Positions 45,860 through 56,214 of a stretch of 64,000 bases of DNA are shown piece after piece. Source of the DNA: Rana temporaria (Eukaryota > Chordata > Amphibia > Anura > Ranidae). Each line of letters opens with the position of its first letter. Positions within the stretch are counted from its first letter, which is position 1. The notes beneath the pieces are model-generated. The model was not told the DNA's origin. It saw nothing but the letters and a program-made list of their open reading frames with translations, and searched no databases. Position numbers and translations under genes: made by a program. The stretch lies in assembly GCF_905171775.1 (NCBI RefSeq), contig NC_053489.1:390213483-390277482 (forward strand), given 5' to 3'.

Positions 45860-47473
45860 TGCAATAAAGTGGAGTTCTGCGCACCCTAACACGCAGACAC
45901 GGTGAAAGAAAATGAAAAAATATGAAAAAATACCAATCTGTGAAGACGTGAAAGAGAGCACATAAACGCTCAATATAACAAGTGCAAAAAATAAAATAGA
46001 TATAAATATCCAAACTTCAAAGTAAAATAAATTACGATCCAATAAGGGTCACCAAGATAGGTCAATACCCGTGATAAATGTCCAAAGTGAGATGAAAAAT
46101 ATGTAAATAATGATAATCAAGTGCTAATGTTCATATAAGCTGCCAGAGAAATGTCACTCATGTGTTCTCAAAACAATCCAATAAAAGTGTTGCCAGACGA
46201 GTGTAGTAATCCCTCCCCGGGCTCCCGGGACTCTTACCTCCACGTAGATAATAGAATGCCTCCACTATAGGTGTCACTCCCGATCCTCTGTATACAGGCT
46301 CCACCAATCCTACTTAGATAACCATGGCCAGGTCCTCAGTATCTCCAAATAATGGGTATGTCCAGGAGGAAAGCAGGGGAAACACAAAGACAAAGGAGGG
46401 GACTCCAATCGTGAAGTAGTAAGCACCAGAAATATTTAATAAAGGAAAAAACTGCGCTTACATGCGATCTGACAGATAACAGCAAAGAAACTTTTAAAAC
46501 GAGCGGCGTTTCAAGCGCCTGTATACGTCACTCCAGGTGTACGTCCTCCCGTCCAATCCCTACGCGTTACGACACGTGTCACGTGTCTTCATCTGGGGAA
46601 ATCTTCATCTTTTCCCCAGATGAAGACACGTGACACGTGTCGTAACGCGTAGGGATTGGACGGGAGGACGTACACCTGGAGTGACGTATACAGGCGCTTG
46701 AAACGCCGCTCGTTTTAAAAGTTTCTTTGCTGTTATCTGTCAGATCGCATGTAAGCGCAGTTTTTTCCTTTATTAAATATTTCTGGTGCTTACTACTTCA
46801 CGATTGGAGTCCCCTCCTTTGTCTTTGTGTTTCCCCTGCTTTCCTCCTGGACATACCCATTATTTGGAGATACTGAGGACCTGGCCATGGTTATCCAAGT
46901 AGGATTGGTGGAGCCTGTATACAGAGGATCGGGAGTGACACCTATAGTGGAGGCATTCTATTATCTACTTGGAGGTAGGAGTCCCGGGAGCCCGGGGAGG
47001 GATTACTACACTCGTCTGGCAACACTTTTATTGGATTGTTTTGAGAACACATGAGTGACATTTCTCTGGCAGCTTATATGAACATTAGCACTTGATTATC
47101 ATTATTTACATATTTTTCATCTCACTTTGGACATTTATCACGGGTATTGACCTATCTTGGTGACCCTTATTGGATCGTAATTTATTTTACTTTGAAGTTT
47201 GGATATTTATATCTATTTTATTTTTTGCACTTGTTATATTGAGCGTTTATGTGCTCTCTTTCACGTCTTCACAGATTGGTATTTTTTCATATTTTTTCAT
47301 TTTCTTTCACCGTGTCTGCGTGTTAGGGTGCGCAGAACTCCACTTTATTGCATTTACTTATTTTGTGTACTGTAAACACTTTAGGTTTTGCAGCACCTAT
47401 TGCTACACAATTTTGTTTAGGGTTTTTACATTGAAGATCTATATTAGCGCAAAAGCACTGTCACTTTATTCAT
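45860..47473 (+). mobile_element. Palindromic retroelement P3: 741-bp arms, 121-bp tail, 14-bp target duplication
   Basis: The duplication TGTGTGTAAACACA is at 45846-45859 and 47474-47487. The arms 45860-46600 and 46612-47352 are inverted copies without visible indels; I saw only a few mismatches (for example near 46242 and 46310), about 99% identity. The spacer is 11 nt. The unpaired tail 47353-47473 has AGCGC at 47446-47450, 23 nt before the duplication. No coding sequence is credible: the open frames on either strand mirror each other. Confidence 0.92.
46613..46655 (+). ncRNA. Hammerhead-ribozyme-like motif at the centre of P3
   Basis: Stem I TCCC (46613-46616) pairs with GGGA (46652-46655). 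Between them are CAGATGA (consensus CUGANGA), stem II GACACG/CGTGTC, and GTAACGCGTA, which matches GAAACGCGUH with one change; AC/GU would be an ultrashort stem III and cleavage would fall after the A at 46651. Two core changes probably abolish cleavage. The mirror image is at about 46557-46599 on the minus strand. Confidence 0.58.
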
Positions 47474-48259
47474 TGTGTGTAAACACAGCTTCCCAGTTCT
47501 TCACTGTGGCGCTGTCATTGATCGTGTGTTCCCTGATATAGGGAAACACGATAAATGATGTCACACGTCCAGCCCGCCCCCCTACAGTTAGAAACGCATA
47601 TGAGGTCACACTTAACCCATTCAGCGCCCCCTAGTGGTTAACTCCCAAACTGCAATTGTCATTTTCACAGTAAACAATGCATTTTTATAGCATTTTTTGC
47701 TGTGAAAATGACAATTGCCCCAAAAATGTGTCAAAATTGTCCGATGTGTCCGCCATAATGTCGCGGTCACGAAAAAAAAAAAAAAAAAAAATCGCTGATC
47801 GCCGCCATTAGTAGTAAAACAATTTTTTTTAATAAAAATGCAATAAAACTATCCCCTATTTTGTAAACACTAAATTTTGCGCAAACCAATCGATAAACGT
47901 TTATTGCGATTTTTTTTTAAACAAAAATAGGTAGAAGAATACGTATCGGCCTAAACTGAGGGAAAAAAATGTTTTTTATATATATTTTTGGGGGATATTT
48001 ATTATAGCAAAAAGGAAAAAATATTTCATTTTTTTCAAAATTGTCGTCTATTTTTGTTTATAGCGCAAAAAATAAAAACCGCAGAGGTGATCAAATACCA
48101 CCAAAAGAAAGCTCTATTTGTAGGAAAAAAAGGACGCAAATTTTGTTTGAGAGCCACGTCGCACGACCGCGCAATTGTCAGTTAAAGCGACGCAGTGCCG
48201 AATCGCACAAACTGGCCGGGTCCTTTACCTGCATTTTGGTCCGGGTCTTAAGTGGTTAA

Positions 48260-48780
48260 GGAAGGAGAGGAGGAAATTGAAGCATTCCTGCGGGACTTTT
48301 AGAGACTGTGCCAGATATATGAAGTACTGTCCCAAGATTGCGTCGCCTTACTGGCGAGAAATTTTACTGGCAGAGCGGCGGATGCGTATCGGGCCCTGGA
48401 GGACGCTCAAGACTATGACCAGGTAAAAGAAGCTCTGCTAGCCCGATTTGCCATTACACCCGAAGCCAGCCGGATTAAGTTTAAAGAATCCCAGAAACAA
48501 ACCAACACAACATACGTGGAGTGGGCACACAGACTGTACAGCAAGCGCCTACTTTAGCCGATGAATATCTGGACTCTCAAAGGTCAGGCGAAAGCGAGCG
48601 CTATCCACTATCTCGACCCAGTTTACCAGCCTCTAAACCAACTTCAGTACCTCAGTGGTCTGCCTCTAGACCCCCCAGCCCGACACAACCCTTCTACCGG
48701 ACCTAAGTGCTATACCTGTAACCAAACCGGTCATCTGCAACGATATTGCCCTACCCGATCAACAAGGTATCGAGAGACTA
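48260..48780 (+). pseudogene. Gmr1 copy 2 gag, C-terminal part with zinc knuckle
   Basis: Across frame changes: EALLARFAITPEASRIKF, YVEWAHRLYS, then TLADEYLDSQRSGES and a CCHC knuckle CYTCNQTGHLQRYCP near 48709-48753. Compared with copy 1, the LEQF...REVRDWV core of the SCAN-like region is missing, so an internal deletion near 48540 is likely. Confidence 0.78.
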
Positions 48781-48859
48781 ATCATCCATCCAGACCAGCG
48801 GCTCATTTCTTCCAGAACAAGCCCAACCATCGAGATGTTCAGGAAGAGTGCGGCGAACT

Positions 48860-49190
48860 GTTCGAAGCTGATCCTGTCCAAGCTGCTGCCGGAGATAAAT
48901 CGGCAGCACCATCGCCAGGCAGTATGGGTTATTGGGCAGCCGGGCCAGGAACTCCACGATTCCGGGGCTACGATTACCCTCATCCAGCCTCACATGATTC
49001 CCCAGTCAGCCCGGACCAGCCAGACTGTTGCAGTCAGGGTAGCAGGGGGCAAGGTGCTACGTTTATCCACCGCCCAAGTCCTCTTGGATTGGGGCTCAGG
49101 GGAGCGACAAGTGCGAGTGGGATTACTACGCGAGTTACCCGCAGAAGTACTTTTGGGGAACGATTTGGGACATTTAAGAGGCCGCCATGG
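48860..49190 (+). pseudogene. Gmr1 copy 2 aspartic protease
   Basis: The open frame contains LHDSGATITLIQ (D-S-G active site) and AEVLLGNDLGHL. It follows the zinc knuckle in another frame, as in copy 1. Confidence 0.82.
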
Positions 49191-49379
49191 CCACCAGACG
49201 TCAGAGCCAACTCCACTCCTATGGGGACCCAGGTAAGACGTTACCCCGACTTGACAACACCGTGTCCTGGGATTCTCCTTCCGACGTTAGGCAAGAGACT
49301 CAGAGTGACCCAACTTTAGCTGGTTATCGGGACAGGGCGGGCAAGGATCCAGGTGGGTTGGAGGGAAGACAGAATGGAG

Positions 49380-50375
49380 TGGGAGGGGGGTTTCTTTATC
49401 GTTACACTGAGGGAATGGGCACTGGGAAGCGACGGGGTCCCCACAAACGGCTAGTTGTACCCCAGAAATACAGACGGGAGCTCTTGCGGCTGGCTCACGA
49501 CATCCCCTTGGCCGGACATTTAGGGATAGCCAAGACCCGGAGTCGGTTGTCTCATGCTTTCTTCTGGCCCAGATTACACGCTGAGGTGCGAGTATGCTGG
49601 ACCTGTGAGACTTGTCAGAAAGAACCCTTTAGCCGCATAGCGGTAGATATCATAGGCCCACTGGCCCGCCCCAGTGCCACCGGGAAGAAGTATATTCTTA
49701 CGGTGGTGGATTACGCCACCCGCTAACTGGAGGCCATTCATTTCCTTATCCAATCGGATACAGTAGCAGATGCCTTACTGCGGGTATTCACTAGGGTAGG
49801 GTTTCCCCAGGAGATATTGTCCGATCAGGGTACCCAGTTCACAGCTGAGCTGATGCAGCAGCTCTGACGTCTCTGTGGGATTAAACCCCTCCAGAGTGCA
49901 CCCTACCATCCTCAGACTAATTGGCTGTGAGAGAAATTTAACAGGACCCTAAAACAGCTGCTTCGGGCCTTAGTGGAGAGTAGGAAGGATTGGGAGAAAT
50001 ATCTTCCCCATCTACTGTTTGCCTATAGAGAGAGGTACCCCAAGAGTCCACAGGGTTTTCCCCATTTGAGCGGTTATATGGGCGAAGGGTTAGGGGACCC
50101 TTAGACTAAGTGAGGGCCCAGTGGGAGGGGGTAGAGGATCCGGAAGGCCTCCCCATCCTTAGTTATGTCTTGGAACTCAGGGAGCCACCAGAATATGCAA
50201 TCGGCCCAGAGTCAGCAGAAGGTTTGGTATGATCAGTCTGCGCGGAATCGCACCTTTTATATTGGACAGAAAATCCTGGTACTAAAACCCCTGAAGAAAA
50301 ATAAATTGCAGGGCCCCTATCAGGTGGTAAAACAGCTGTGCAGACACAAAAATTAAGAGGAAATTCCACATTAAT
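49380..50375 (+). pseudogene. Gmr1 copy 2 integrase
   Basis: Zinc-binding H...H (AHDIPLAGHLG) and C-x2-C (CWTCETCQ), then a small deletion relative to copy 1 before KEPFSRIAVDIIGPLA. Core acids: AVDIIGP, LSDQGTQFT and, after stops, NWL-stop-EKFNRTLK where Glu follows a stop. GPY/F-like tail near 50250-50375. Stops at about 49723, 49866, 49928. Confidence 0.87.
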
Positions 50376-50639
50376 ATGATGAAGGCCTATCATGAGAGGG
50401 CTGAGGCTGTAGCTGCCATATGCGCTCCTGCCACCTGGGGACTCTGAATATCTACCGATGCTGGAGCTTCCCCAAATCAGTAACTGTTCCGGGGGTGTGG
50501 AGGATATACAGCTAGGAGATAGATTAGGATCCCAAGAACGAGAACAGGCCATAGAATTACTCCAGGACCGGCAGGAGATGTTCTCGGCACTCCCTGGGTA
50601 CACTCACAAAGCTGTGCACAAGGTAGAGACCCCTGGGCA

Positions 50640-51345
50640 GAAGCCCCCGAGACAACCAGCCTATAGGCTTCCAGGAGCAGTGCAAGAAGGGATGAGAGCG
50701 GAGATTAGGGAGATGCTCAAGTTAGGGGTGATCGAACCATCAGCATGCCCCTGGGCGTCGCCTGTAATATTAGTACCAAAACGGGATGGGACGACCCGAT
50801 TTTCTGTGGACTATAGGCGACTGAATGACTGTACTGTGACAGATGCCTACCCTATTGCCCCCGAATGGACAAATTGCTGGACAAAATAGCTCAGGGACAT
50901 TATCTGACGACTATTGACTTGTGTAAGGGCTACTGCCAGATTCCCTTGGATGCAGAAGCAATTCCGAAGTCGGCCTTCATCACCCCATTCGGCCTTTACC
51001 AGTTTCTGGTGATGCCATTCGGGATAAAGAATGCTCCGGCTACCTTCCAGCAGATGATAGATGAACTCCTCGATGGTCTGCAAGATTTTGCATGTGCATA
51101 TCTTGACGACATCGCAATCTATAGCCAGACCTGGGAGGAACATCTTAGACACGTGGGAATAGTGCTAGATAGGAACCGAGCCACAGAACTAACCCTAAAG
51201 CCAGACAAATGTAATATCGGGATGTCTGAGGTGCAATATCTGGGACAGAGTGGGATGTGGGAAGCAGAGGCCACAACCTGCAAAAATAGAGGCCGTCCTA
51301 ATTTGTCCGGTTCCCAAAACCAAGACCCAGGTACTTTTTAGGGAC
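50640..51345 (+). pseudogene. Gmr1 copy 2 reverse transcriptase
   Basis: Motifs: ILVPKRDGTTRFSVDYRRLN, TTIDLCKGYCQIPLD, FITPFGLYQFLVMPFGIKNAP and CAYLDDIAIYSQTWEEH with the catalytic YLDD intact. A frameshift near 50870 and another near 51245 break it. A shorter leader 50458-50640 (ISNCSGGVEDIQLGDRLG ... FSALPGYTH) is the usual linker in front of RT. Confidence 0.9.
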
Positions 51346-51439
51346 AGCAGGGTACTACAGGAAGTTTGTACCCCACTTTAGTGACATAGAAAACCCCTAA
51401 CGGACTGGACCAAAAAGCTCCCATACTGTCGGCACCCGA

Positions 51440-51700
51440 TCCTAGCGCTTTGTCATTCATACAGACGCCTCCATGTTCGGACTGGGAGCTGTACTAAGCG
51501 AAGTTGGCGATGATGGGAAAGAGCACCTGGTGGCAGATCTCAGCCGCAAGTTGTTATCCCGTGAAGTTAGATATGCTGCCGTGGAAAAAGAGTGTTTGGC
51601 CTTAGTATGGGCTTTAAAGAAATTGCAGCCCTACGTATATGGACACTTTACCATCATGACGGACCACAATCCCTTGATGTGGCTTAACCGGGTGGTGGGA
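51440..51700 (+). pseudogene. Gmr1 copy 2 RNase H
   Basis: Reads FVIHTDASMFGLGAVLSE, then ADLSRKLLSREVRYAAVEKE, LALVWALKKLQPYVYG and MTDHNPLMWLNRV. The Asp, Glu and Asp of the catalytic set are present. The C-terminal part after 51700 is frameshifted. Confidence 0.87.
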
Positions 51701-51893
51701 GAGAACGGCAAATACTTAGGTAGAGCCTGGCTTTGCAACTGTACAATATCGGCCAGGGCCTCAAAACGGGAATGCGAATGGGTTATCCCGGCAGACAGAC
51801 CTGGAACCTTAAGACTACTTTTCCGAACATCCTCGAGTTGACCCGTTCAGGGCCCCACTGTGGCTGTTGGACTGTTTCTCAGGGGGGGGCGTA

Positions 51894-52468
51894 TAGTCAT
51901 GAACCTTGGAATACTGAAGTATTTCTCCTTTGAATCGGTTACACAGTGGGGGGTCTTCTGCCCAGTCTTAAGGCTAACCCTCCCCTCCAGACGGCTCCAT
52001 GGTCTGGAAGAAAAGCATTGTTCTGTGTTTTGACCGTTTATGTACTTTAATTACTCCCTGGGGCTTCCGTCTCATTACACATATCAGTCCTCCTATTCAA
52101 GCTATCGGACGAATCCCTGCTGACCCTGTTTCAAGTCCTCATTTGCATGGCCAAGAGGACATAATTGAGAACTACAATGTACTTTATAATTGACCAATAG
52201 AAAAGTGCTTGTTGGGGGCAGGGTGTTCAAACTGCCCTGTATATAAGTGTGTGTGCATCCAATAAAAGAGTTGCCTGTTTGAACTAACATACAGCCTGCC
52301 TGGTGTTTGTTCTGAGCTATCACAACTGGATTCGAACGGCACATAGCTGTAGTTCAAATCCCGAAGCATCGGATGACTGAACCATCAGACGTTGCGATCT
52401 GCAATCTGATTCAATAGCAGAAGAGGAGTGTCGGGAGAGTGGAACCGAGCAAGCAGGGGCTTGTTACA
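51894..52468 (+). repeat. 3' LTR of Gmr1 copy 2
   Basis: Nearly the same as the 5' LTR; it starts TAGTCATGAACC (TG start disturbed) and ends TTGTTACA. A polypurine tract with a G run (51882-51889) precedes it. It carries an extra CGAGCAAGC near 52446. GTGGC follows. Confidence 0.92.
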
Positions 52469-52558
52469 GTGGCCAACTCAAAGACACACCTGGCCAAGTT
52501 AAGCATCAGAGTAGACAAGGAATGATCCTGGTTGTGTTTGAAGGGAGGTCTCTAAAGA

Positions 52559-52692
52559 AAGGAGGGTATAGTACTGCGCTGCCAAAAATGGTGAAACAAA
52601 AAAGCTGCCAGCACCAACAAACTGAAAATTTGTGACAAGGTATATTTATATTATGTTAGTTTATCATTAGCGCTGTACTTGTTCCATTTTCC
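52559..52692 (+). mobile_element. Short retroelement P5 with 13-bp target duplication
   Basis: The duplication AGGTCTCTAAAGA is at 52546-52558 and 52693-52705. The 134-bp insert has no arms but ends like the tails of P1, P3 and P4: AGCGC at 52669-52673, 19 nt before the duplication. It may be a tail-only insertion of the same family. Confidence 0.7.
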
Positions 52693-52705
52693 AGGTCTCT
52701 AAAGA

Positions 52706-53027
52706 GCCAACAGAATCAGGTTGAGGTCCCATGGTGACAGCAGAGATCAAACCAGGGGAACTGTGCGAGTCACTTCATGAACAAAATACACCAAAGAGTC
52801 AGTTTGAAGCCAGTGGCCTGTGAAAAGGCTGGCCCTAATAGTGCTTAGGGCCAAGTGCTGATCTAGACCTTACTGGGAAAAAGGCAGGATATGTACCATG
52901 GAGTATTTTCTTGGACACTTCCATGCTTCACATCAAGCGAAAGTACGCAGGTACAGTGATCAACCTTGTGAGAGGGAAACTTCCTTTGAGAACTGTAGGA
53001 ATAATTGAGTAGGACAGGCCCCTGCAC
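52706..53027. other. Unassigned DNA, possibly the 3' part of the DIRS element
   Basis: This stretch lies between P5 and the L1-Tx1 poly(A). It might be the downstream part of the DIRS element interrupted by that LINE, but I see no recombinase motif in it. Confidence 0.3.
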
Positions 53028-53397
53028 TTTTTTTTTTTTTTATCAAACAAAACGTGTTTATTGAGCACAAAAGGTAAACACACATACATGGTTCAGAGCA
53101 AAGGAGATATACAGACCAAAGACTGCAAGGTTCAGCATACATAAGAGCAACATGGTATACAAAACAGACCGAAAGAACACCGGCAAACCACCCTCCATTG
53201 CAAGGATTAGACCCCCCCCCCCCAGCCACACCCACAGTGAGAAACTGAGAAATAACTATAATAGAACCTAGAACAATCGGTCATAAACCAGATCCAATGG
53301 GACTAGTCCAGGAACATTCCACCATGGGGCCCACATTCTATCAAATTTCCCTCTCGTACCCCTGCGTTGGTAAACCAACTTTTCTAAGCGAATGGTG

Positions 53398-55490
53398 TCA
53401 CCCATATGGGTAATCCATTCCTGCAAAGTAGGGGGCTCTGGATTTCCAGTGCCTCGGGATCAGCTTTCGAGCCTGGAAGAGAGCCCTCACCACAGCTTGT
53501 CTATGACCATCCTCTAGTGGTAATGTATCAAGTATCCCCAGCAAACAATGTTTAGGTTCGGCAGGGATAGTAGTCTGAAAGACTCTAGTTAGGGTATCCA
53601 GGACCTGTGACCAATAAAGATGAAGCTTCGGACACCTCCAAATGAGATGAATAAAATCCCCATGATCCCTACTGCATCTGGTACACTCGGCATCCGCCCT
53701 CACCCCCATACAAGCCAGTCTAGCTGGTGTATAATGCACCCTCAAAAGAATAAATAGCTGCGAAACCCGCTGAGCCACATTCAGAGAGCAGAGGGGAACA
53801 GCCTGCAAGGTCTCCTCCCACTGCTCCTCCTCGAAAGCACCAACATCCCGCTCCCTCCGCAAGAGGGAATCCCCTGTGAAAAAGACCGAGGAGCATTGTG
53901 TAGCTGTAAGAGATAAAGCCCTTGTACGTGGTAATAGCAAACATGTAATTGGAAATAGGGGTGGAATCCAAGGACCACTGCCCCCACCCCCCCCCCCCCC
54001 CCGGGCCCCAACCACATGCCGAAGCTGCAGGTAGTAAAAATACATTGTGGCAGGAAGCCGAAAGGCCTCCTTAAGCTCCGAAAAAGGTCTCAACTTTCCC
54101 TCTCGGAAAATATGGGTCATATGTGATATTCCAAACTGTAGCCACTTGGAGCCATAGGGTAATTTTTCCAGTTCCGGGTAGCAATTGTTATCCCATATGG
54201 GGCTATACTTAGTGAATCCCTGCATAGCTCTTACCTTATTCCACATTTTTTGCATAAGTATATAGGTAGGGAATAACGTATTGGACTTACTAAAACGCAA
54301 GGCCTCAAGACCATCCGCCACCCCCGACCTCGTGGTAAATCGAAGGAGCGCTGGCGTGGAGTCCAACAGATTCATAAGTAACTCCGGCTGGGGGTGTACT
54401 GCCCTGGCAATGTGTTGTAACTGTGCGGCCAAGTAATAAAGCCAAGGATTGGGCAGCGCCAGTCCTCCAGCATCCTTTGGACGCTGCAACTGTTCCAGTT
54501 TTATCCTGGCCGGTTTTGACTGCCAGAGGAGTGACCGAAAAATCAAGTTTATAATGCAAAATTTACTCAGAGGGATGACCATCGGGGTGTTGTGAAGGAC
54601 ATAGAGCAATTGTGGCATAAGCATTTTAACAAGGTTTACGCGACCCGCAAGGGACAACTTGAGTTTGCTCCAAACTTTAACATCTCAACAGCGGTTAATC
54701 AAGGGGGTCAAATTGAGTCCAATATAGTCTAGAGGCTTGGGGGTCACCTGTATACCCAAAATATCTAAAGGAACTTGCAAGCGGAATATCCCACAAGGTC
54801 AGCACTGAGGGTTCCGGCATCTCATCCAGCAACATCAGGGACGACTTGGTCCAGTTTATAACTAGACAAAAACAATTAAGTGGCGCTAGAAAATAATGAT
54901 AATGGAAATGCTATAACAAAATAAATCATATAACAATGTGAACCAAATAAAAAGTCCATGTATAATATATCAAAAAAAGGCAGTGAGTCGCTGAAAAGAT
55001 GCACCACCAGTGAATGATCTCCTATGATGGACGAATCGGAACACCACGGTGAAAATAATGAATAAATGTGTGGTTACTTCCTCACACATTTATTCATTAT
55101 TTTCACCGTGGTGTTCCGATTCGTCCATCATAGGAGATCATTCACTGGTGGTGCATCTTTTCAGCGACTCACTGCCTTTTTTTATATATTATACATGGAC
55201 TTTTTATTTGGTTCACATTGTTATATGATTTTGTTATAGCATTTCCATTATCATTATTTTCTAGCGCCACTTAATTGTTTTTGTATGTTTTGCACTTTCT
55301 TGTTTCACTAGATTGTTTGTGGCAGCTTTTCATCCAGATAGCGCAGATTTATGCTTGTTTTTTGCAGTTTATAACTAGACCAGAATATTCCCCAAACTCC
55401 CCTATCACCCTCATAGCCTCCCGAAGGGAATCAGAAGTATCACCCAGGAATAGCATCGTATCGTCAGCGTACATAATTTTGTAATTATAT
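53398..55490 (-). pseudogene. L1-Tx1 ORF2, from the RT active site to the C-terminus
   Basis: The beginning (minus, 55480-55381) reads KIMYADDTMLFLGDTSD, the RT catalytic YADD. After P4 the frame continues with shifts, and 53398-54657 is open for 419 codons with LAGRVNLVKMLMPQLLY, GGLALPNPWLYYLAAQL and the terminal cysteine motif CTRCSRDHGDFIHLIWRCP. A glycine run near 53985-54003 comes from a C-tract expansion. Endonuclease and RT fingers are missing. Confidence 0.9.
54868..55364 (+). mobile_element. Palindromic retroelement P4 with 16-bp target duplication
   Basis: The duplication CAGTTTATAACTAGAC is at 54852-54867 and 55365-55380, inside the L1-Tx1. Arms of about 203 bp (54868-55070 and 55080-55282) are almost perfect inverted copies. 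The tail 55283-55364 (82 bp) has AGCGC at 55340-55344, 20 nt before the duplication. No hammerhead core is evident at the centre. Confidence 0.92.
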
Positions 55491-55499
55491 ATATTGTAA

Positions 55500-56212
55500 A
55501 TAATGTAATTCTCCGTACTTAAAGCCCTGTATAGCTGTATTAGAGCGGACCATTGCAGCCAACAAAGCCTGGTGATGACCTGCCCATGAAGCACTTATCA
55601 CCATGGTAGAGTGCAACTTTAAAAGAATAGGACTTCTCTTTTTTCTGTTAACCATAGGCTTGAATAATTGTTTGTCGAATCCACCTAGAGATAGTGGATT
55701 TTGATGCCGCTTGTTCCTTCTTGGGACCATCTGGCAAAATAAAGAAAGATCTAGGGAGTGCAATAAACTTTCTTCCGCTGTCCGCAGATCTGGAAAAAAA
55801 GAAGGCAGAACAATGTCTCGATTTAAATGAAAAGCCGACACCACCTTAGGTAAAAAGGCAGGATGGGGTCGTAGTACAATCTTGTCTTTGTGACAAATTA
55901 AATAAGGCTCTTTGCAAGAAAGAGCTGCCAATTCAGATACTCTTCTAGCCGAATAGATAGCAATCAAAAAAGCTATCTGCTTAAAAGGATCAGCGGAATA
56001 TGGCGAATAGATTCAAAAGTTTGCTTTTGCAACCCTGACAATACTAAATTCAAATCCCATGGGCACAAGGGAGACTTGACTGGCAGATTCATCCGCAGTA
56101 CCCCCTGAATGAATGCCCGCACAAGGGAATGAGATGCCAGCGGTCTCTGAAAAAAGACGGATAAGAGCCAATATTTGACCCTAATGGTACTAAGGACTAA
56201 TTTCATATCCAC
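55500..56212 (-). pseudogene. DIRS tyrosine recombinase
   Basis: Minus-strand frames (56212-55973, then 55967-55500) give FLIAIYSARRVSELAAL, the first catalytic Arg box (A-R-R-V-S-E-L), then KLHSTMVISASWAGHH, where the usual H-x-x-R reads HSTM, so the second Arg is lost. The C-terminal Tyr region is at GFKYGELHY. It would recombine circular element DNA into the genome. A frameshift near 55970. Confidence 0.82.
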
Positions 56213-56214
56213 GC

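Larger units (their letters stand above)
45669..48255. mobile_element. TTAA-family transposon (T10) inserted in Gmr1 gag, carrying P3
   Basis: TTAA at 45665-45668 and 48256-48259; termini CCACTTAAAAGACCGCC and, at the right, GGTCTTAAGTGG. Family blocks are present before and after P3 (45860-47473). Without P3 and its duplication it is about 960 bp, normal for the family. It splits gag of the retrotransposon. Confidence 0.88.
44662..52468 (+). mobile_element. Gmr1-type Ty3/Gypsy LTR retrotransposon, copy 2, with both LTRs
   Basis: The target duplication GTGGC is at 44657-44661 and 52469-52473. Two LTRs of about 570 bp flank gag, protease, integrase, RT and RNase H in that order, so again integrase precedes RT. 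A TTAA element (itself carrying a palindromic element) sits in gag. The LTRs differ by scattered substitutions and a 9-bp insertion in the 3' copy, so insertion is not very recent. Several stops make it inactive. It lies in a rexo1 intron, antisense to the gene. Confidence 0.94.
53028..55490 (-). mobile_element. 5'-truncated L1-Tx1 LINE, split by P4
   Basis: Poly-T at 53028-53041 is the minus-strand poly(A). LINE sequence runs 53042-54867, is interrupted by P4, and resumes at 55381 to about 55490 where it meets DIRS recombinase sequence. Target duplications were not found. It differs from the LINE at 16329-22601. Confidence 0.87.

Noticed and set aside
45749..47541. Open frames in P3 giving identical protein on opposite strands (MDRNLFYFEVW...)
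   Set aside because: The identity is only the palindrome read twice; composition is that of non-coding AT-rich DNA.
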